A program made the position numbers and the translations under genes. A model generated the notes under the pieces. The model did not search any database, was not told where the DNA came from, and saw nothing but the letters and a program-made list of their open reading frames with translations. Shown here in pieces: positions 1-14,100 of a stretch of DNA of 64,000 nucleotides. Origin of the DNA: Tubulanus polymorphus (taxonomy: Eukaryota > Nemertea > Palaeonemertea > Tubulaniformes > Tubulanidae); NCBI RefSeq assembly GCF_964204645.1, contig NC_134025.1, positions 13,397,001 through 13,461,000 of the forward strand. The letters run 5' to 3'. How positions within the stretch are numbered: the first letter of the stretch is position 1; the number at the start of each line of letters is the position of its first letter.

Positions 1-420
1 CCCCCCCCCCCCCCATTTTCATGAAACAACCACAAACAAATCATCAATTACCAATTCATAACTGCTAATTATATTAAAGTACATAAAACACACAATCCTG
101 AAATCATATGCATCAGATTAAATAAGCAATCAAACCTACGATACATTAGCACACACTCACTCTCACTCACAGTACACACTCACTCTCACAGTACATACTC
201 ACTCTCATTCTCACTCTCACTCACAGTACATACTCTAACTCACACTTACATTACACGCTCACGCTCACTCACACTCACAGTACACTCTCGCTCACTCACA
301 CTCACAGTACACACTCTCACTCACACACTCATAGTACACTCTCACTCGAACACCCTCACTCACTCACACTCACAGTACACACTCACACTCACTCATCGTT
401 ACAGGCCTGTAGCAATGAGC
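1..420. repeat. CACTC/ACAGTACA minisatellite
   Basis: The window opens with a C homopolymer. From about 150 to 395 it runs as imperfect tandem units built from CACTCACTCTCACTCACA and CAGTACACACTC, with variable unit length. A shorter block of the same type recurs at 598-650. No coding potential is visible. It is a simple-sequence minisatellite, probably polymorphic in length. Confidence 0.8.
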
Positions 421-597
421 AAAATGGTGTAGCGGCCATCGGACCATATAGACAGACGCCTTTTAGTAAGAAAAAAGCTAATTATTATACAATTAATAAA
501 TCTAACTTTTTATTTGCATATTACATATAATATTCGTCTGATATACATGTATCATTAACTGTACAAGCACGCGCCGTAGAATTACAGCTACTACATG

Positions 598-650
598 TAC
601 ACACTCACTCTCTCACGCAGTACACACACACACTCACACTCAGACACTCA
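598..650. repeat. second CACTC minisatellite block
   Basis: Short tandem stretch of CACTC, CACAC and CAGTACAC words, the same composition as the block at the start of the window, separated from it by about 200 bases of unique sequence. Confidence 0.65.
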
Positions 651-2454
651 ACCATCTTTGTTTTAATCTGTTCCACATTTATATAATCCACAAATTTCAT
701 CCAAAAATGACATGATCAAATTGTCGTTGTCTGCCATTGTCTAATCACCAAGGCCGGTAGTTGAGCTGTTGAGGTGTAGAGCTGTAGAGTTGTCTGTCCC
801 AAAGCCACGTTCTCTCTTTACATTTGCCAGTTGTGGGGTGTAGAGCTGTAGCGACCGTGAGACAAAAACGTGATCAGGTATTTTTCGGGATGTATGTGGG
901 AGTGTTTAAGTTTCCATGAATCCCCGGGGGTGCGCCATTTATTTGTACGTATTTTCTACTGACGACCTTTTTTGACGTGCGCGGAAAATGAAACAGATGA
1001 GAAACAATCTATTATTGTTTGACAAAAAGAGTATACTTTGAGTAAATTCTGAAATTGACCATTGTGACGTTTGGTTTTATTTCATATTGTCCTTATTCGA
1101 GGCATTCTGAGTCTGTGAGTTTATAGCCCCACGAGGTAACTTGAGTTTGATTTTGATAATGCCAATAATCAGTCAAGGTGTTTAAATCAAATTTGGTTTC
1201 GAGTTATAGCAAATTAGAGGTCTACATATTTTAAATGTGAAACACTCATGAGTAAAGTTGAGTATCACCGGGATATTTCCCAGGGGGACTTTTGGGGATA
1301 CCGGGGAGATTTTTATCTGTTGCTGTTGGCTCCGATAACTGACTACACGCATCACGTAAACGTCAAATAACTTTCGAATACCTAGAATAACGACTGTGCG
1401 CAACGACTGTGCAACGACTGAGAAACACATGCCGTAATCATGTCTGAAAAAAGTGACAAACTAATGCAGCCAATGTCGAACGATGAAAAGCTGCCTAATC
1501 ATGTGGAATGAGGCCTATGTACATCGACAAATCAAAATTAAAAACAAAAAAGACTCAAGAGTCGATTTATAAAAGTGATTTTCAGTGGCGGATCCAGGGA
1601 GGGGGTAACGTGATTCGTGAATTTTGAGAACCCTTCTGAAAATTCCATCTCCAAAAATTCCGAACTGAATATTTTCTAAAGAAAAATTCAAATTAAGCTT
1701 GGAATCAATGAAAATAATAGACATTTTGTAGCGTCAATTAGCTGTTTAATGTTTATAGATCTAAAAATCACCGTGAAACGAAATCGTGGCGATGCTTGAA
1801 ATGGAAATAGGCCCTTCAAAAGTGGACAATCCCTTCCTTTATCCCTGGACCTGCCCTGGATAAAAAGTAAAAGTTTATTCAGTGCACTATATTCAGAAAG
1901 CAACACGTGAAAATAATGAAATATCCAAACAACATACTTGATTTGTGAGAAGCATACATTCTGCCATTGATTTATATCACACTTAATTCTAGATTAAAAT
2001 AATTTTTCCAAAGATGATACATGATCATCAAACAAAATACATGTCCAAGAGTTTATGGCGACAAAAGGATACGTGGTGAACACGTTGAAATCGGTAGAAT
2101 AACAAAATGCATGTACATTGTAAAGAGACGTACAAATTACTGTTGATGTAAGGAATATTTGTACAAAGGGCTAATTGACTATCCTGAGGCATAATAACAT
2201 TCACTACATTATATATAGTAGTCTAATGTTAATGAGATTTGTGTAGAACAAAACACCAGCCTCATAAGCTGGTTTCGCAGAGTGCAAATATACCATTCGA
2301 ATGAAATTGTTGGTGTTAGTTTTTTCTTTAGTACACCGGACAAAAAAGGAACGATATATTGTAATCAAACGTTGTGAGATTTTTTATAAGCAAGGTGGAA
2401 TGACACTGGTAGAAGCAACACAGGCCCCTGAATAATCCGTTAGCGCTCAGCGTA
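651..2454. other. no gene seen
   Basis: A+T-rich sequence 3' of the glycosyltransferase gene. Open frames here are short and show no protein-like features. No strong repeat was recognised. It could hold the 3'UTR of the minus-strand gene, which would start just below 2455. Confidence 0.5.
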
Positions 2455-2583
2455 TCAGCTGCATTGACAGGGATTGTCACAGGTAACTTTATTTTTCCAT
2501 AGTGTCCTGAGATCATCTGGTCCAATATTAGCCAAGCTAAGAGTACCTTTCTTGCATAGGTCATCGCAGCTCCAGCTTTTGTC
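2455..2583 (-). CDS. B3GALNT2: B3GALNT2-like terminal exon
   Basis: Begins after an acceptor ending TTGTAG and reads DKSWSCDDLCKK, then LRTLWKNKVTCDNPCQCS and TGA (rc 2455-2457). The two Cys clusters match the C-terminal pattern known for B3GALNT2 proteins. Longer frames overlapping here on the same strand lack this pattern and are shadows. Phase 0 joins the preceding exon, which ends AVID. Confidence 0.85.
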   Translation of the reverse strand, partial: DKSWSCDDLCKKGTLSLANIGPDDLRTLWKNKVTCDNPCQCS

Positions 2584-5500
2584 CTACAATTTTAACATAT
2601 CACGCAATGATAATTAACGAGATACCTCTGAAGCTGTTTGCACTAGAATTGTCAAGTGCTAAGCATGTTTAACAACTATTCTCAATTCGTCATTGAATAA
2701 ATCACAAATACTTCAATTTGGTAAAAATCTTACAAGTATACACTAAAAAAGGATTGAATATACTTACGTCGATAACAGCGGGGTTAACTGCTGCCAACCA
2801 AATTCCAAGTGACGTATCTTCACCCTTAGTGAGAAATGCGAAATGGAAACATGTTAAAGGTTCAACAATGCTTTGTCTACGAAACATGATGTATACAAAA
2901 AGTGTTGTATTCAACCTAGGAGTAATTAGCTTGCCAATGTGATTACTCCAAGATTTAACATGGTCTGTGAAGGTTTTTTTTATATCTTAAGTTTATTTGC
3001 CACAAAAGCTGAGCGACCAGTTGTAGAGAGCTCCGTAACAAACTAAATCACACCCACTGCGGAGTCAGGTGGGGGACTGATCAGTTTAGAAAACAGAATA
3101 TTTTAAATTACAGGATAAAGAAACATAATATAGAAATCTCCAAGCTCCGCTTTAATAGATGTTAAGAAATCTTGCGGCCGAGGAGTATTCAAAACATTAA
3201 ATTTTCCTGTACAACATTTGAAGTTTGACGTTGGCCGAAGCTTGTTAGTATAAACTGTGAGGTAAGCTGGACGAATTGACGATCGATTGGTGAGTCCGAA
3301 ATCATAAGGTTAAACTCACAGGCAATATCTATTTAAAACTAATGACCTCTGCAGTGTGATTATCGAGTCCTATATCAAATTTCATGCATCGATCATAGCG
3401 AGGCTTGACCCGGCCTGACCTCGATGAGATATGACCTGAAATCGCCCATAAGCAGGAAGAAAATCTGAAATTGATTATTATCAAAATATCATATCTGATA
3501 TTGAAATATCATCTACTGCAGTCCAAAATGAATTTCCTAGATAAGCAGTTCCTAAGGTGATATGACCTGGTGAAAGTTAACTTTTTCACCCAAAAGGCGC
3601 TTGTATGAAGGTTTCTGTATCCTGCCGTATTGACACACCGGGCTAGATCTGTCATCGTCAATCCGTTACTTTTTAAACGATTCGATTCGATTATTTAACG
3701 TAGATTTCACGAGACATAAAAACTATTTTGAGGATGCAATTTATATGTCATGATTCGGCTACAAAAATAATACACGGTGTTCCTAATCAGCCACTATAGG
3801 TAAATTCACGATTCAACAATTAGTGATTCTCTGATTAAATACTCTTGGACAGAAATCCGATAGTCTCATACCTGATAATCCATCATCAGATCATCGCTGT
3901 TATAATCCAACCATCGAACAATATCCTGACTTAATACGTGCCCGGAACCGCAAGCAAACGGGGGATAGGTAATTGACTTGTAATGGCGTTCAGCCCATTT
4001 ACCATACTGTTCAACAGCCCAGTCATAACGAAACCTGAAATAATCAATACATGTAGCAAGTGAGTAAATACCATCTTCCACGGATAAAATATGTGGCTAT
4101 GCGGTTATGTACGGGCTAAATATTTTCAGGACAGGTCAAGTATATCTTTGACGCACTCCCTTCGTCGGGAATGTGATCGACTCAAACCAAACACAAGATT
4201 TTTTCGTAATGTAATATCTATCGATTTTTATAATTTGATAGGAATCAGAAACACTTAAATGTGTCACGAGCGACAGGTGTCAGACGCGAACTATGATCCT
4301 GATGAAAATTAGACGAGAGTTATGATAAATGTAGCACGCTGGTTGACAAATATTGAACACGCTTGAAATAGCATTTCAATTCACATTAACTGCTACCAAG
4401 TGTAATCAGCAAGTTAACTTAAAAACATGCTCGATAAATGTTGGCTTTACACTTCACGGAGTGGTCTAGGGATATACTGGGAATTATTCATGATTGTGAA
4501 AACACGTAAATTGCAAACACGGCGTTTTTATCTGGCGTCAATGAATTTTTGTTTAAGCGCAAACATATCGTAATCAATTTAGTTAAACGATTATCGCTGA
4601 TAAATTGAAGCAACTCTTGATACACGAAAACGATGCTTCAAAAGTTTTATAGGTGTCTGAAAGCAAAGTGATTGTACAAAGAATTGTCAATTGGAAAACC
4701 GCTGAAACCATCACAGAAGACCTTTAATTTCCCTGATTTCAAGCAAGTTATGCTACGCATGTGAGTCTATTATCATACACTACCTATACACAAAGATTTA
4801 CCTGCTCCACCATACTTTTCTGAGATTTTTCTTCGCGAGCATTTTTAGATTTTTCAAAATACGGTCGACGTCTAAGTAACAGTCATCATCTGTTTTCAAA
4901 ATGTAAGGCACTTCACCCCTCAGTGTCCTGTGTAAACATTTCAAGAAAAAAATAAAAGTATATAGCCCGCTACTTGGCCTGCACAATATATCAATATGTA
5001 GATAAACAAAGAAAATTGGATATATACTAATGGGCTTCCATTAAAACCATAAGAAATTCTCTTGTTTTTACCATTTGTAAAACTCAAGCAATTTCCTCGG
5101 CAGCGATCTGTATGTGTCTACGACATCGACAAACAGAAGATCTTTATTGGCATTAGCTTCGTTGCGCAAATACACAGTTTCGTTGAGTAGTTCGACTTCA
5201 CGTTCCATAAACCGACTGGCTCTGTCACCAAGATGTGCCTTCAATTCATCAACAGCTGAAAAAAAAAAATGATGCACAAATCAAAGGTTCACTAACTCGT
5301 GTGTCTAGTGAACTAGGAACTATTGCCATAATGCGATAAAATACTGAAAAATTATTCCCCTTCAACATGAACATGAAGAGGACAAATCTTAGACGTTGGT
5401 AGAGAAGATAATGACACAATGGATTGAAATATCCAATCTGCTTCATTGCCATTTCAATCTCTGTATGTTTTCGAGGCTCGTATTTATATTTTTTTCGACA

Positions 5501-7022
5501 GAAGTAACTCTAGAAGAAATAATCTCCGAGATGGAAATGTAAAAAGACCACACTCGGAGAGATTATTGCGCACCCAGCAGTGATGAATGTTCAAATGTAA
5601 TCGGAGGAAACCACACCTTGCCAGAAAAAGTCCCTGAATCAATTTGAGATGCCTAGACAACGTTTTCCATGCTGCCGAAATATGGTCTAGTTACCACTGT
5701 CACGATCTCAGCTTGACTTATGTGTATTAAGACGGAACAGTTCCCATTTTTAGTAACTAAAGGCAACTTGATATTTTTGTTAATTCACAGCCTCCCATTT
5801 TGTATCTCATTGGATGATAAACATGATATATGTTATCATTTTCTGTCCATGATTTTCTTAGTCGCACAGCAGTTCATCACGAAAGTAACATGAACCTGAG
5901 TCTTTAATGCTTCACCCTGCGTTATATACATCATGATATACTACGAGGTACTGTGTGTAAATAAATTAGAAATGGTGTATGAGACACCATAAAAGGAAAC
6001 AAGAGACACGTTTGAAGTGAGAATATTTCAATTATTTCTACACATTTTAATCCCAAATCGTGCACGTTTTCATCACCCAAAGAAAAGCGCTCTTAGAAAT
6101 TGAGATAAACAGTTTTATATATCACCGACCGTGGAGAAAACCAAGGAGCAGAAAAAAATACCGGCTAGATAACTAGAAGCAAGAAAAACTTCGCTTGTTG
6201 AAACATGAGATATAGCTCAGTGTTCGGAACCTATCATTCACACAATGAATGCAGGGCATCACCAGGTAAATACATTCTACAAATACCTATTTTCGTGTTC
6301 TACCTGGCAATCAGGTAGAGTACTTGATTTATGGCAACCTTCGTGCAAAATGAATCCTTGTTTTCCCACACGCACACGATTACATATCGAAATGAATAAG
6401 GATTTGATTTTTAATTGGATCAGCAATTAAGAAAAGACGAATACGTATTGAAGGCATCTTCAAATGATCTTCAAAGTCAGGTCTACATTTCCATCACAAT
6501 CTGGGTTGCAGATACTGTCAGAATATACTGCACCCTTTATTATGAGTAATGGCTGACGTTTCTACGGAAGGTGACATACGAGACTTAATAAGTCAAATTC
6601 CAAAATAATAAGTCGAACTTAAACCAAAGTAAGTCAGAAATCATGAACAAATTATCTCATATGTCGCTAAAGGGCTTCCGTACGCATGCGATGTTTTCAT
6701 ACCATGAACTTTAAATGCAAATGATACCACAGGTTGGACGGCTGCTTCCCTTCGATTCAGTAATACATCCGATGGCTGGAAATATAAATCACCATTATCA
6801 ACGCCGATAATTGAGACTGAAAATCTCCCAAGGTACTCAAGATATCTATTTGAATCCGGGATTTCGACATTCTGTTTGAAATTGCTCACGTGAACTCGTT
6901 CGTACCTTCAAAAAGGAAATTATATCGTTTGCAGAATTGAATTCGGAAGTTAAGCCGATGATAGAATATGATGTATTTATCTGGTTTTGATCATTCTTTA
7001 CCAGTATTGTGCCCTCGTAGTC
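2455..7022 (-). CDS. B3GALNT2: B3GALNT2-like beta-1,3-N-acetylgalactosaminyltransferase, 5'-partial, seven exons
   Basis: Seen: seven minus-strand exons, in transcript order 6906-7022, 6703-6775, 5072-5255, 4802-4927, 3872-4034, 2768-2824 and 2455-2583. All have GT/AG borders and compatible phases, giving 849 nt, that is 282 residues plus TGA. Key motifs are DYEGTIL (residues 1-7), FVDVVDTY (around 105-112), the DxD-type metal site KTDDDCY (136-142), RYDWAVEQYGKW, YPPFACGSGHVLS, GEDTSLGIW and a Cys-rich C-terminus with WSCDDLC and TCDNPCQC. Known: GT31 enzymes use the DxD motif to bind metal and the UDP-sugar. B3GALNT2 adds beta-1,3-GalNAc to GlcNAc, notably on alpha-dystroglycan, as a type II ER/Golgi membrane protein. 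Inference: orthology rests on the block order and the paired C-terminal cysteines. The family is about 500 residues, so roughly 200 N-terminal residues (anchor and first glycosyltransferase segment) are not accounted for here. GT31 membership is very likely; B3GALNT2 rather than a close paralogue is likely. Confidence 0.88.
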
Positions 7023-7633
7023 CTGAAAAATAGAGTGAAATATAATGAAAAAATTTTGCCAATATAACTGTTGTTTCTAATTGTCAGTTTTGGATTGAAT
7101 AAGCACAATTGTCAATAGAATATTTTTCACAAGAGAATACATCATCAGAAAAAAATATTCATAAATGATATTTTTACAACGGACTGTTAGGTTTCAGAGA
7201 TATCAGGTGTAAGGACTGGGGCTCACTCAATCATACGGTATGGCACAATAATAGTACAACTGATCGGTGAAAACGAATGAAAATAAAACCTATGACCCAC
7301 AGTCGAAGTTGATTGATCAATACAGAAACTAGTCAAGCAGTATTATTGATTGATGGATGGCAACACATGCGAACAGCGGAATAACGAAAACGATGTTTTG
7401 ACAAAACACATGAAAAAATAACTTTTCCACAAATTGACATTTGTAGTCATCATCCCCTGCTGCGTAAGAAAAAAAATCACAGATGAGCGAACAAAACGAA
7501 GTAATCTTACGACTCGGAAAGATTTTGATTGATTCATGGCGAATTATATCATGCAAATACGTGTTTCAGGCCGCGTATACAAAAAATTACAAAACTTAAT
7601 TTTCAGCAAAACCATTATTGTCCGTATGGCTGA
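7023..7633. other. upstream of the first recognised glycosyltransferase exon; no exon assigned
   Basis: Should contain intron sequence or the next 5' exon of the minus-strand gene. A minus-strand ATG followed by eight codons and a GTAAGA donor ends near 7510. It is not supported by any protein pattern, so I did not call it an exon. Confidence 0.4.
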
Positions 7634-7957
7634 TACGTATGGTGGCTGATTCGGGACATATAAAACTTGTTTTTGTCCTCCACGAAAACGCGCAAAAACA
7701 AATCTGACCGCGCAAATGCAAATATTACCGCGCAAAAACAAACTTTTAACGCGCAAAAACGAAATAATCCGAAAGTTTGTTTTTGCGTGCGCGCAAAAAC
7801 AAATATTACCGCGCAAAGACAAACTTTTAACGCGCAAAAACGAAATAATCCGTTTTTGCGCTCGAAGTTAGTTTTTGCGCGGTCAGATTTGTTTTTGCGC
7901 GTTTTCGTGGAGGACAAAAAAAGTTTTTCATGTCCGGAATCAGCCACCATAGATACG
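7634..7957. mobile_element. foldback element with GCGCAAAAAC subrepeats
   Basis: Two arms of about 90 nt are inverted copies. The left arm starts near 7636 with CGTATGGTGGCTGATTC and the right arm ends near 7957 with its complement. The interior is packed with copies of GCGCAAAAAC and its complement GTTTTTGCGC, so most of the element can fold into one long imperfect hairpin. A less similar stretch with GTTTTTGCGCGGTGCAAAAA and another AATCAGCCAC word continues at 7960-8110. Open frames over the element on both strands are products of the repeat. Likely a MITE or foldback transposon; superfamily unknown. Confidence 0.75.
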
Positions 7958-8110
7958 AGCTAAGTGAAAAAGTCGGTGCAATACGCCACGCAAAAAATAT
8001 ATCGTCTCGTTTCTGTGTCCGTTTTTGCGCGGTGCAAAAATGAAAATTACCGCACAGAAACGGAATCGTTTTATTTCAATCAGTCCGAATCAGCCACTTT
8101 ATGTTCGTTT

Positions 8111-11100
8111 AACGTTCATTAAAACGAAAAAAGAAATATTCCGAGACTAACTATTTTGTTTTTATGTCGCATTGAAACAAATGTTTGTGCTTAAAGAAGG
8201 AAGCGATATGCATGGAAGCGCATAAAAATATGGAAGCCCATATTGATCAGCTTTTAGGTAATTAACGCGATGAGATTAACCATGAATTATTGCGTTAATC
8301 GTTAATTCATCTTGGAATACTGACGTATTATCACCTATCATATCAAAACGTGTCGTCGTTTTATCTTTGATAATTGATAATCTATCTGGTTTACAATTTT
8401 TCAATTTATCACGCGTAATCTTTATCTTGACTTATCGTATTTCGTTATAATTATACGTATCTCGACTTATCTATCTCTTGATTTATTTATTTATCACGAA
8501 TTGTTTTTAATTTTCACAAGTAAAGCAATAGTTGTAACGTTTGATCGACACAGTTGGACAGAATTACCGATATCTATGCGAAGAGACCAAACTGCCAAAA
8601 TTTCCAAATCTTCGTAATTTTAATGATGGCGCACAGAAGATCTAGTAGCGAGAAAACTAACTTGTACGTTTATTGACGCCTAAAAGATAACACTAATTAA
8701 TACTGTCCACAATGAATACTACCCACAATGAATACTACAATGTCTAATATAAATTATATAATATTAAGGATCAATAGAATGATTTTGGATTCGAAAAATG
8801 ACGACGTAGTGCACATCCCCCATAATAATTATTGAAATTATTCACACATAACATAAGAGTTATGAAATATATTTAATTAGGCTTACAAAATTAATGCCAA
8901 AATTCTCAATTGTAATTGTTATTTTGAAATGCCTCTAACATAACGCATACTAAACATCATTGAAACAGTTTTTACGGAGTCAAATAACTACTCAATATAT
9001 AACTGGACTAAAGTTATCAAAGTCCCCATCTAACCTAGTCGTAACTACAGCTTAGCTCAGTGATGTAAGAATAAAGCTTAGCGCTCATAGACAGAAATAA
9101 ACACCAAACACAATTATTTTCATGTGTTTCCATGATTCGCTTTATCCGCTATCGCACAAAGCGAAAATGTTTCTTTTGGTAACTGTGTCAGAGCACACAG
9201 TCATGGAACAAGCACGAGAAGCGTTTAATTTTCGTGTTAACAGGCTTGAAAGAGTTGGGTTTGGGTTATGGTTATCAGCTATATGACCGTGGGGATATTT
9301 CAAATACAATTTACGGTCTAGACTGTAAGATGCATTTCTCGTTAAGAAATTATCTTTTTAGAATGAGGAACTGCCGGCTCTACGCGACGGATACCGATGA
9401 AACTTGAACGCTGGTGACTGATTGTAGGTGCAATTAAAATGGCCAAGTGACAATGAACAAAGGAGACCGCTCGTGTCATAAGCATTTGAAGTATCAATCT
9501 TGAATACAAAATACAAAAAACTGAGGTAACGTGCATTTGAATTAACATTTGCAATTTTTCAATAAAAAACTCATTGGTGCGGACGACCTCCGTAAATTCC
9601 ATTAGCATTTTGCATGAAAACGCCCCAAGCTTCGCATTTCCAAAACTAAGACTTTTTAAGGATAACCAAATAATTTGAAGGATTCGGAAATACTCGTTTG
9701 CTTTCGGTGCTCGGTGGATACGGCGCAAAGTAATAGTTGATAATTCAAATCCACGTCATAGTGGTCTCGTCATTAATATATCAGTCCATCGAGTATCAAG
9801 ATCAAGAGGCATAATAAAAGTGATACTTGCACGGGCTTTGTAATAATTCGTCGAGTACGGCCCCTACTGCGACTCAAGAAATTCCTCTAAACGAGTTACT
9901 CGGCTCTAACAGCTATTACGTTATTATTTCATTCCATTAAATGCCCTGTCAGACACGTGATCGATTACCTATGGTTCGTAGAAGTCTGCGCACCGTCTCT
10001 GAACTTCAATTCAAGCTGAGACGCATAAGCCATCACCACCCCGATAGTAACATTTTGCTCACCGTTCTAAGCTAAGCCTTCTAATATATAATCATCTGTC
10101 ACCATACGGAACAATAACGACAAGATCAAAATCAAATATCGTCTCAAGTTTAAATCCTAAAGTATGGACTGAAGTTGACAAGCTTAACTATAGTTTTACA
10201 AAGTATTCCTAATCTCTTAGGGTAGTTACACAATCTCACAAGGGTTACAAGGTGACGCAAATAAAAGGGCCATTCCAAACTAGTTGTCTATACTAGGAGA
10301 TTAGGAATATTTTGCTGCAGATAGATGATGTACTGTTGTCTACTGTTATGTACTAACTCATACTATGGTCAAGTTTCAGGTTCGCGCTTCATGCACAACG
10401 TATTCCTGGCTTCTTTTATTCCAGATTTCCGGTTTGTAACTGTTTCTGTGTATGGGTATTGTCCCTATTGTAGTTACCTCTCTATATAATCGCATAACAT
10501 TTAGTTTTCTGGGCATTTGCCATTTGAGTTTAGACCATGTGAATTTAGCCGGATAAAGAGCTGTAAGTTGTATGCAATGTATTACTTCAAATTTTGCCTG
10601 AAATTCTGAAATTCTTATTTATTGAATATGTATTTAGCTGTTATTCTATTTTTTGTAGTTATCTCGTTATCGTTTTTCGCTACCGCTCTGCCGGTCATTA
10701 AACAGTTTGACGTTAAAGCGTTGTCCGTTGTTAGTCCTTTTGTCGCTCAGTCTCCGACATGTACTTCAATATCATACTCCCTGGTGGGGATGACATAAAC
10801 CTGGTATTAAACCCCGATTCCTTGTTAGGAGATAATTGTCAACATGACACAAGTTAAAACCGACGAAGATCACCACCGATTGCGTGAAAATTGACCGATC
10901 AAAAAACCCACTTCATATGTTCAAGACCCCTTTCAAATGTATACCTATCACGAATCTTCATGAAAAATGGCAAACCATTAGTAAGCTACGGGTATTCAGA
11001 TCATACAGGACCTTTTTGGCACAAAAATGAAACAGGACGGCTATCTTGTGTCCGATCGATCCAATTTTCTATGGGCCAATTGGGAATACATAAATATGAA

Positions 11101-14100
11101 ACATCAGGAAAATTAATTAAAGCGTCTTCAAAATTTCCCTTGAAAACTTCAAAAAGGTGCTGAATTAGAAGAAAAACAATCGTCGCCAGTCAGCCATCTT
11201 GAATGTGATTGAGCCAGTCCTAGGGCTGACCAAGGGAAGGAATATAATATAAGGGACATAAGCATTTTTCAAAACGTATGGGTAAGGAAATCTTTTTTTC
11301 CACTGAAATATATCGATCGTAGCTTTTTTTTATGGAGAAGATTTGAAAAACTGGAAATATTGCCTAAGAACTAAAATCAACCAAATTGATAAATGTCCGT
11401 AAATTTCCCTTATTCCTCCCGAAATAGCCTTACGTCAAATATACATTAGAGCCGATATGAAATCGTCAAATCAATGCTTTCTTGAACGGCAAATAAATTG
11501 TTTTCGGAATTTAGATTGATGGAACGAAAGAAACCGATTCAATCAGACGTGTGATATTTATCGATTTGACAGTTAACGGAAGGGCAGCAGGGTCAAAATC
11601 GACGGCACGGCATGGCTCTTTGCTATCACGAGTGCACGCAAACAGCCATCTATGCGGATGGCGTCAGATACAGCTGTAAGGAAAGTGTGATGCGGTAACT
11701 ATCCATGTTCCAATATTCCCATAATTTTATGATGTGCAAAATTCGTGCTTTCTCTAGGCAAGAAAATAGTGTACCAAACAAGAAATTATCGCACGGAAGA
11801 GGCCTAGTTTTTTCAACGGCCTGAAAGGCAATTACATAGACGGAAAAATTAAGGTCTTTGCATTCCAAAATATATTAAGAGATAACAAACCACCAGGTAA
11901 AACAATCAACGAGACAATTTTTGTGTTCGCTTGTTCTTGTAGTTGATATTTTCCAGATAACAAAAAAAGCAAATTACATGAAAAAAAGCAAACTAGCAGA
12001 CCCTTCACTTACTGTTCGACGAAAACACTTCCAAATACAAAATCTTAAGCCGCGGTCACACAATTTAATTAAGTAAAAACTAGGTTTTGCTGCTCATTAG
12101 TCATGCTTAAACACTGATACAGTGTGGAACTTTTGCGCACCAGAGTGACATCAGCGACTTCTGAAAAAGCAGAATAACTTTCAGAAGAGTTTTATGACTT
12201 CCATGGCTTTGTGTGGAAGGCCTTTATTATAAAGCCGAATGATCATTTAGTGCATAAGCACGCAATGCCTTCAACGCCATTTATTCGAAAGCACCCGTTC
12301 TCGGAATGTGAATGGATGTATTACAATAAAGATGGTATTCAGAATATATCAAACTGCTTATCCCTTTTGACAGAAATTAGAAAATCCAATAAAAAGAGCC
12401 AATAATTCTTACAATATAGGGTATTTAGCTGTAGATTTATATTACAATGTTTATGAGACAATAAAGAAAGCTGAGCCCGTGTTAGTTTGAGATTAGAGAT
12501 TTAAGTATATCTTTTATCCGATATCTGACGGTAAAACCCTCAGCGGCATCCCCTGTAAAAATGAAGGAAACGAGTTAACGACCAACCATATCATGGATGA
12601 AATACTCTTCGAAAAGCGATCAACGATAAACTGTGACTAAACTGATAACATCGACCTGATGTTATATATACTATTGGACAAAAAAAGAAAAGGTTTTGAC
12701 TATCTAACCATGGAAGATCAAATGTTAGGTTCACGCGAGTGTCATACTTCGCATTGCTATGTAATCAATTTACGTATGAAGAAATCATTAATCTCGATTT
12801 GGTTTCAATAACCTCTTAATTACCTAATTCTAACAGATAACAATTCATATCTCCCATCCATTCCTAATCTAGATCTTGACAACCTCTCTTGTCATCCTAG
12901 AATTGCTTGAGATGACATCGCGTCTCTTTTTTATCTTATAATAGGGATCGTCCCTTATTTATTTGATTGGTGGATTTATTTGATTTATTTTGATTTGGTG
13001 TCCCTTACATATGCACACCTGCCGAGAGATGAACAGGGGGTTTGATTTTGAAATCGAAAATCAAAGTACAGATATAGTTTTGTGATTGGTAGTCGAGTTT
13101 ACAGAATGTACATTATTGGAAACTTCGGTTCCAGTTCACGAAAAACACAGCCTGAACCGCGACAGGACTAATCCAGCGCCATCAGTGATATAATGGATTT
13201 TTCTCGATGGCGTGGGTAGGTGCTCCTTGTTACGATGAGACTATTTTCAACATAACGACTTCCAACATCACGATTTTATATCAGACGTTATAAAACCATT
13301 TTTGACATTTTAAAACTATTCTTAACAAAATGCGATCATCCTTCACGTTATAAGATCCTCCACATTGTCACTACACATCCTACACGTAGAGCTTCCAGCG
13401 TATTTATTGTGGCAATGGTCGCCCATAGTAATGCTTGAAAATCTGAGTCAATTACAGGATTCAACACCCCCGGTGAATTAATACAGATACCAATGACCTT
13501 TAAACTCACCAGAACATGTCATAAATTAGAAATATGTAATCTATTGTGGTTACAAAATATGTGGGTACCAAAACAAATAAACAATCAATTCAATATCAAT
13601 ATGTTATCAATTCAATATTTAACTACCCCTGGTGAAAACCAAAAAAAGGAAAATCCTTATTCATACGTGAGTATAGATGGTGTACTATGACGACGATAAC
13701 AATTATCGAACATTAAGTTAAAACTGGTTGATATTTTCCTAAAAAAAGATATTTTCCCAGGACAAAAATGACTTTTTTGGTTCGAAAAAAGACAAAGGTC
13801 ACCGGAAGGGCATCTGAAGTCCCATCGACCCATGTTTTTATGATGATGTGCCCAGCAGAATACATATACATGTACATATGAAACATCAATAATTGTTATA
13901 GGAGCTGCAGTGATTTATTTCAGAGGGTATCAATATGTGAATTCCAAGTGAGTTTATCAACTTGAAGGCCTAAAAATGTGCTGTCCAAACTTTTGATATA
14001 AGTTGTTGATCATATTACAGATTGGATGCTTATGTTTAAGCACGACTGAAAAACATGATTACCCGGGAATTTTCCGGGTCGTTGTTGTTGCCTTTGTTTT

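Noticed and set aside
6641-6889. Full 82-codon minus-strand frame as one exon
   Set aside because: Only 6703-6775 has a proper acceptor, donor and phase. Extending upstream would need a 34-nt intron or an indel.
7343-7537. First exon MNQSKSFRV with a GTAAGA donor as the start of the glycosyltransferase
   Set aside because: No hydrophobic anchor and no similarity to the family N-terminus; the donor alone is not enough.
7544-7963. Overlapping frames of about 100 codons on both strands with repeated FLRVFV/RAKTN words
   Set aside because: Direct products of the GCGCAAAAAC foldback repeats.
9342-9728. 128-codon minus-strand frame
   Set aside because: No recognisable domain, no good splice or start context, composition like the surrounding A+T-rich DNA.
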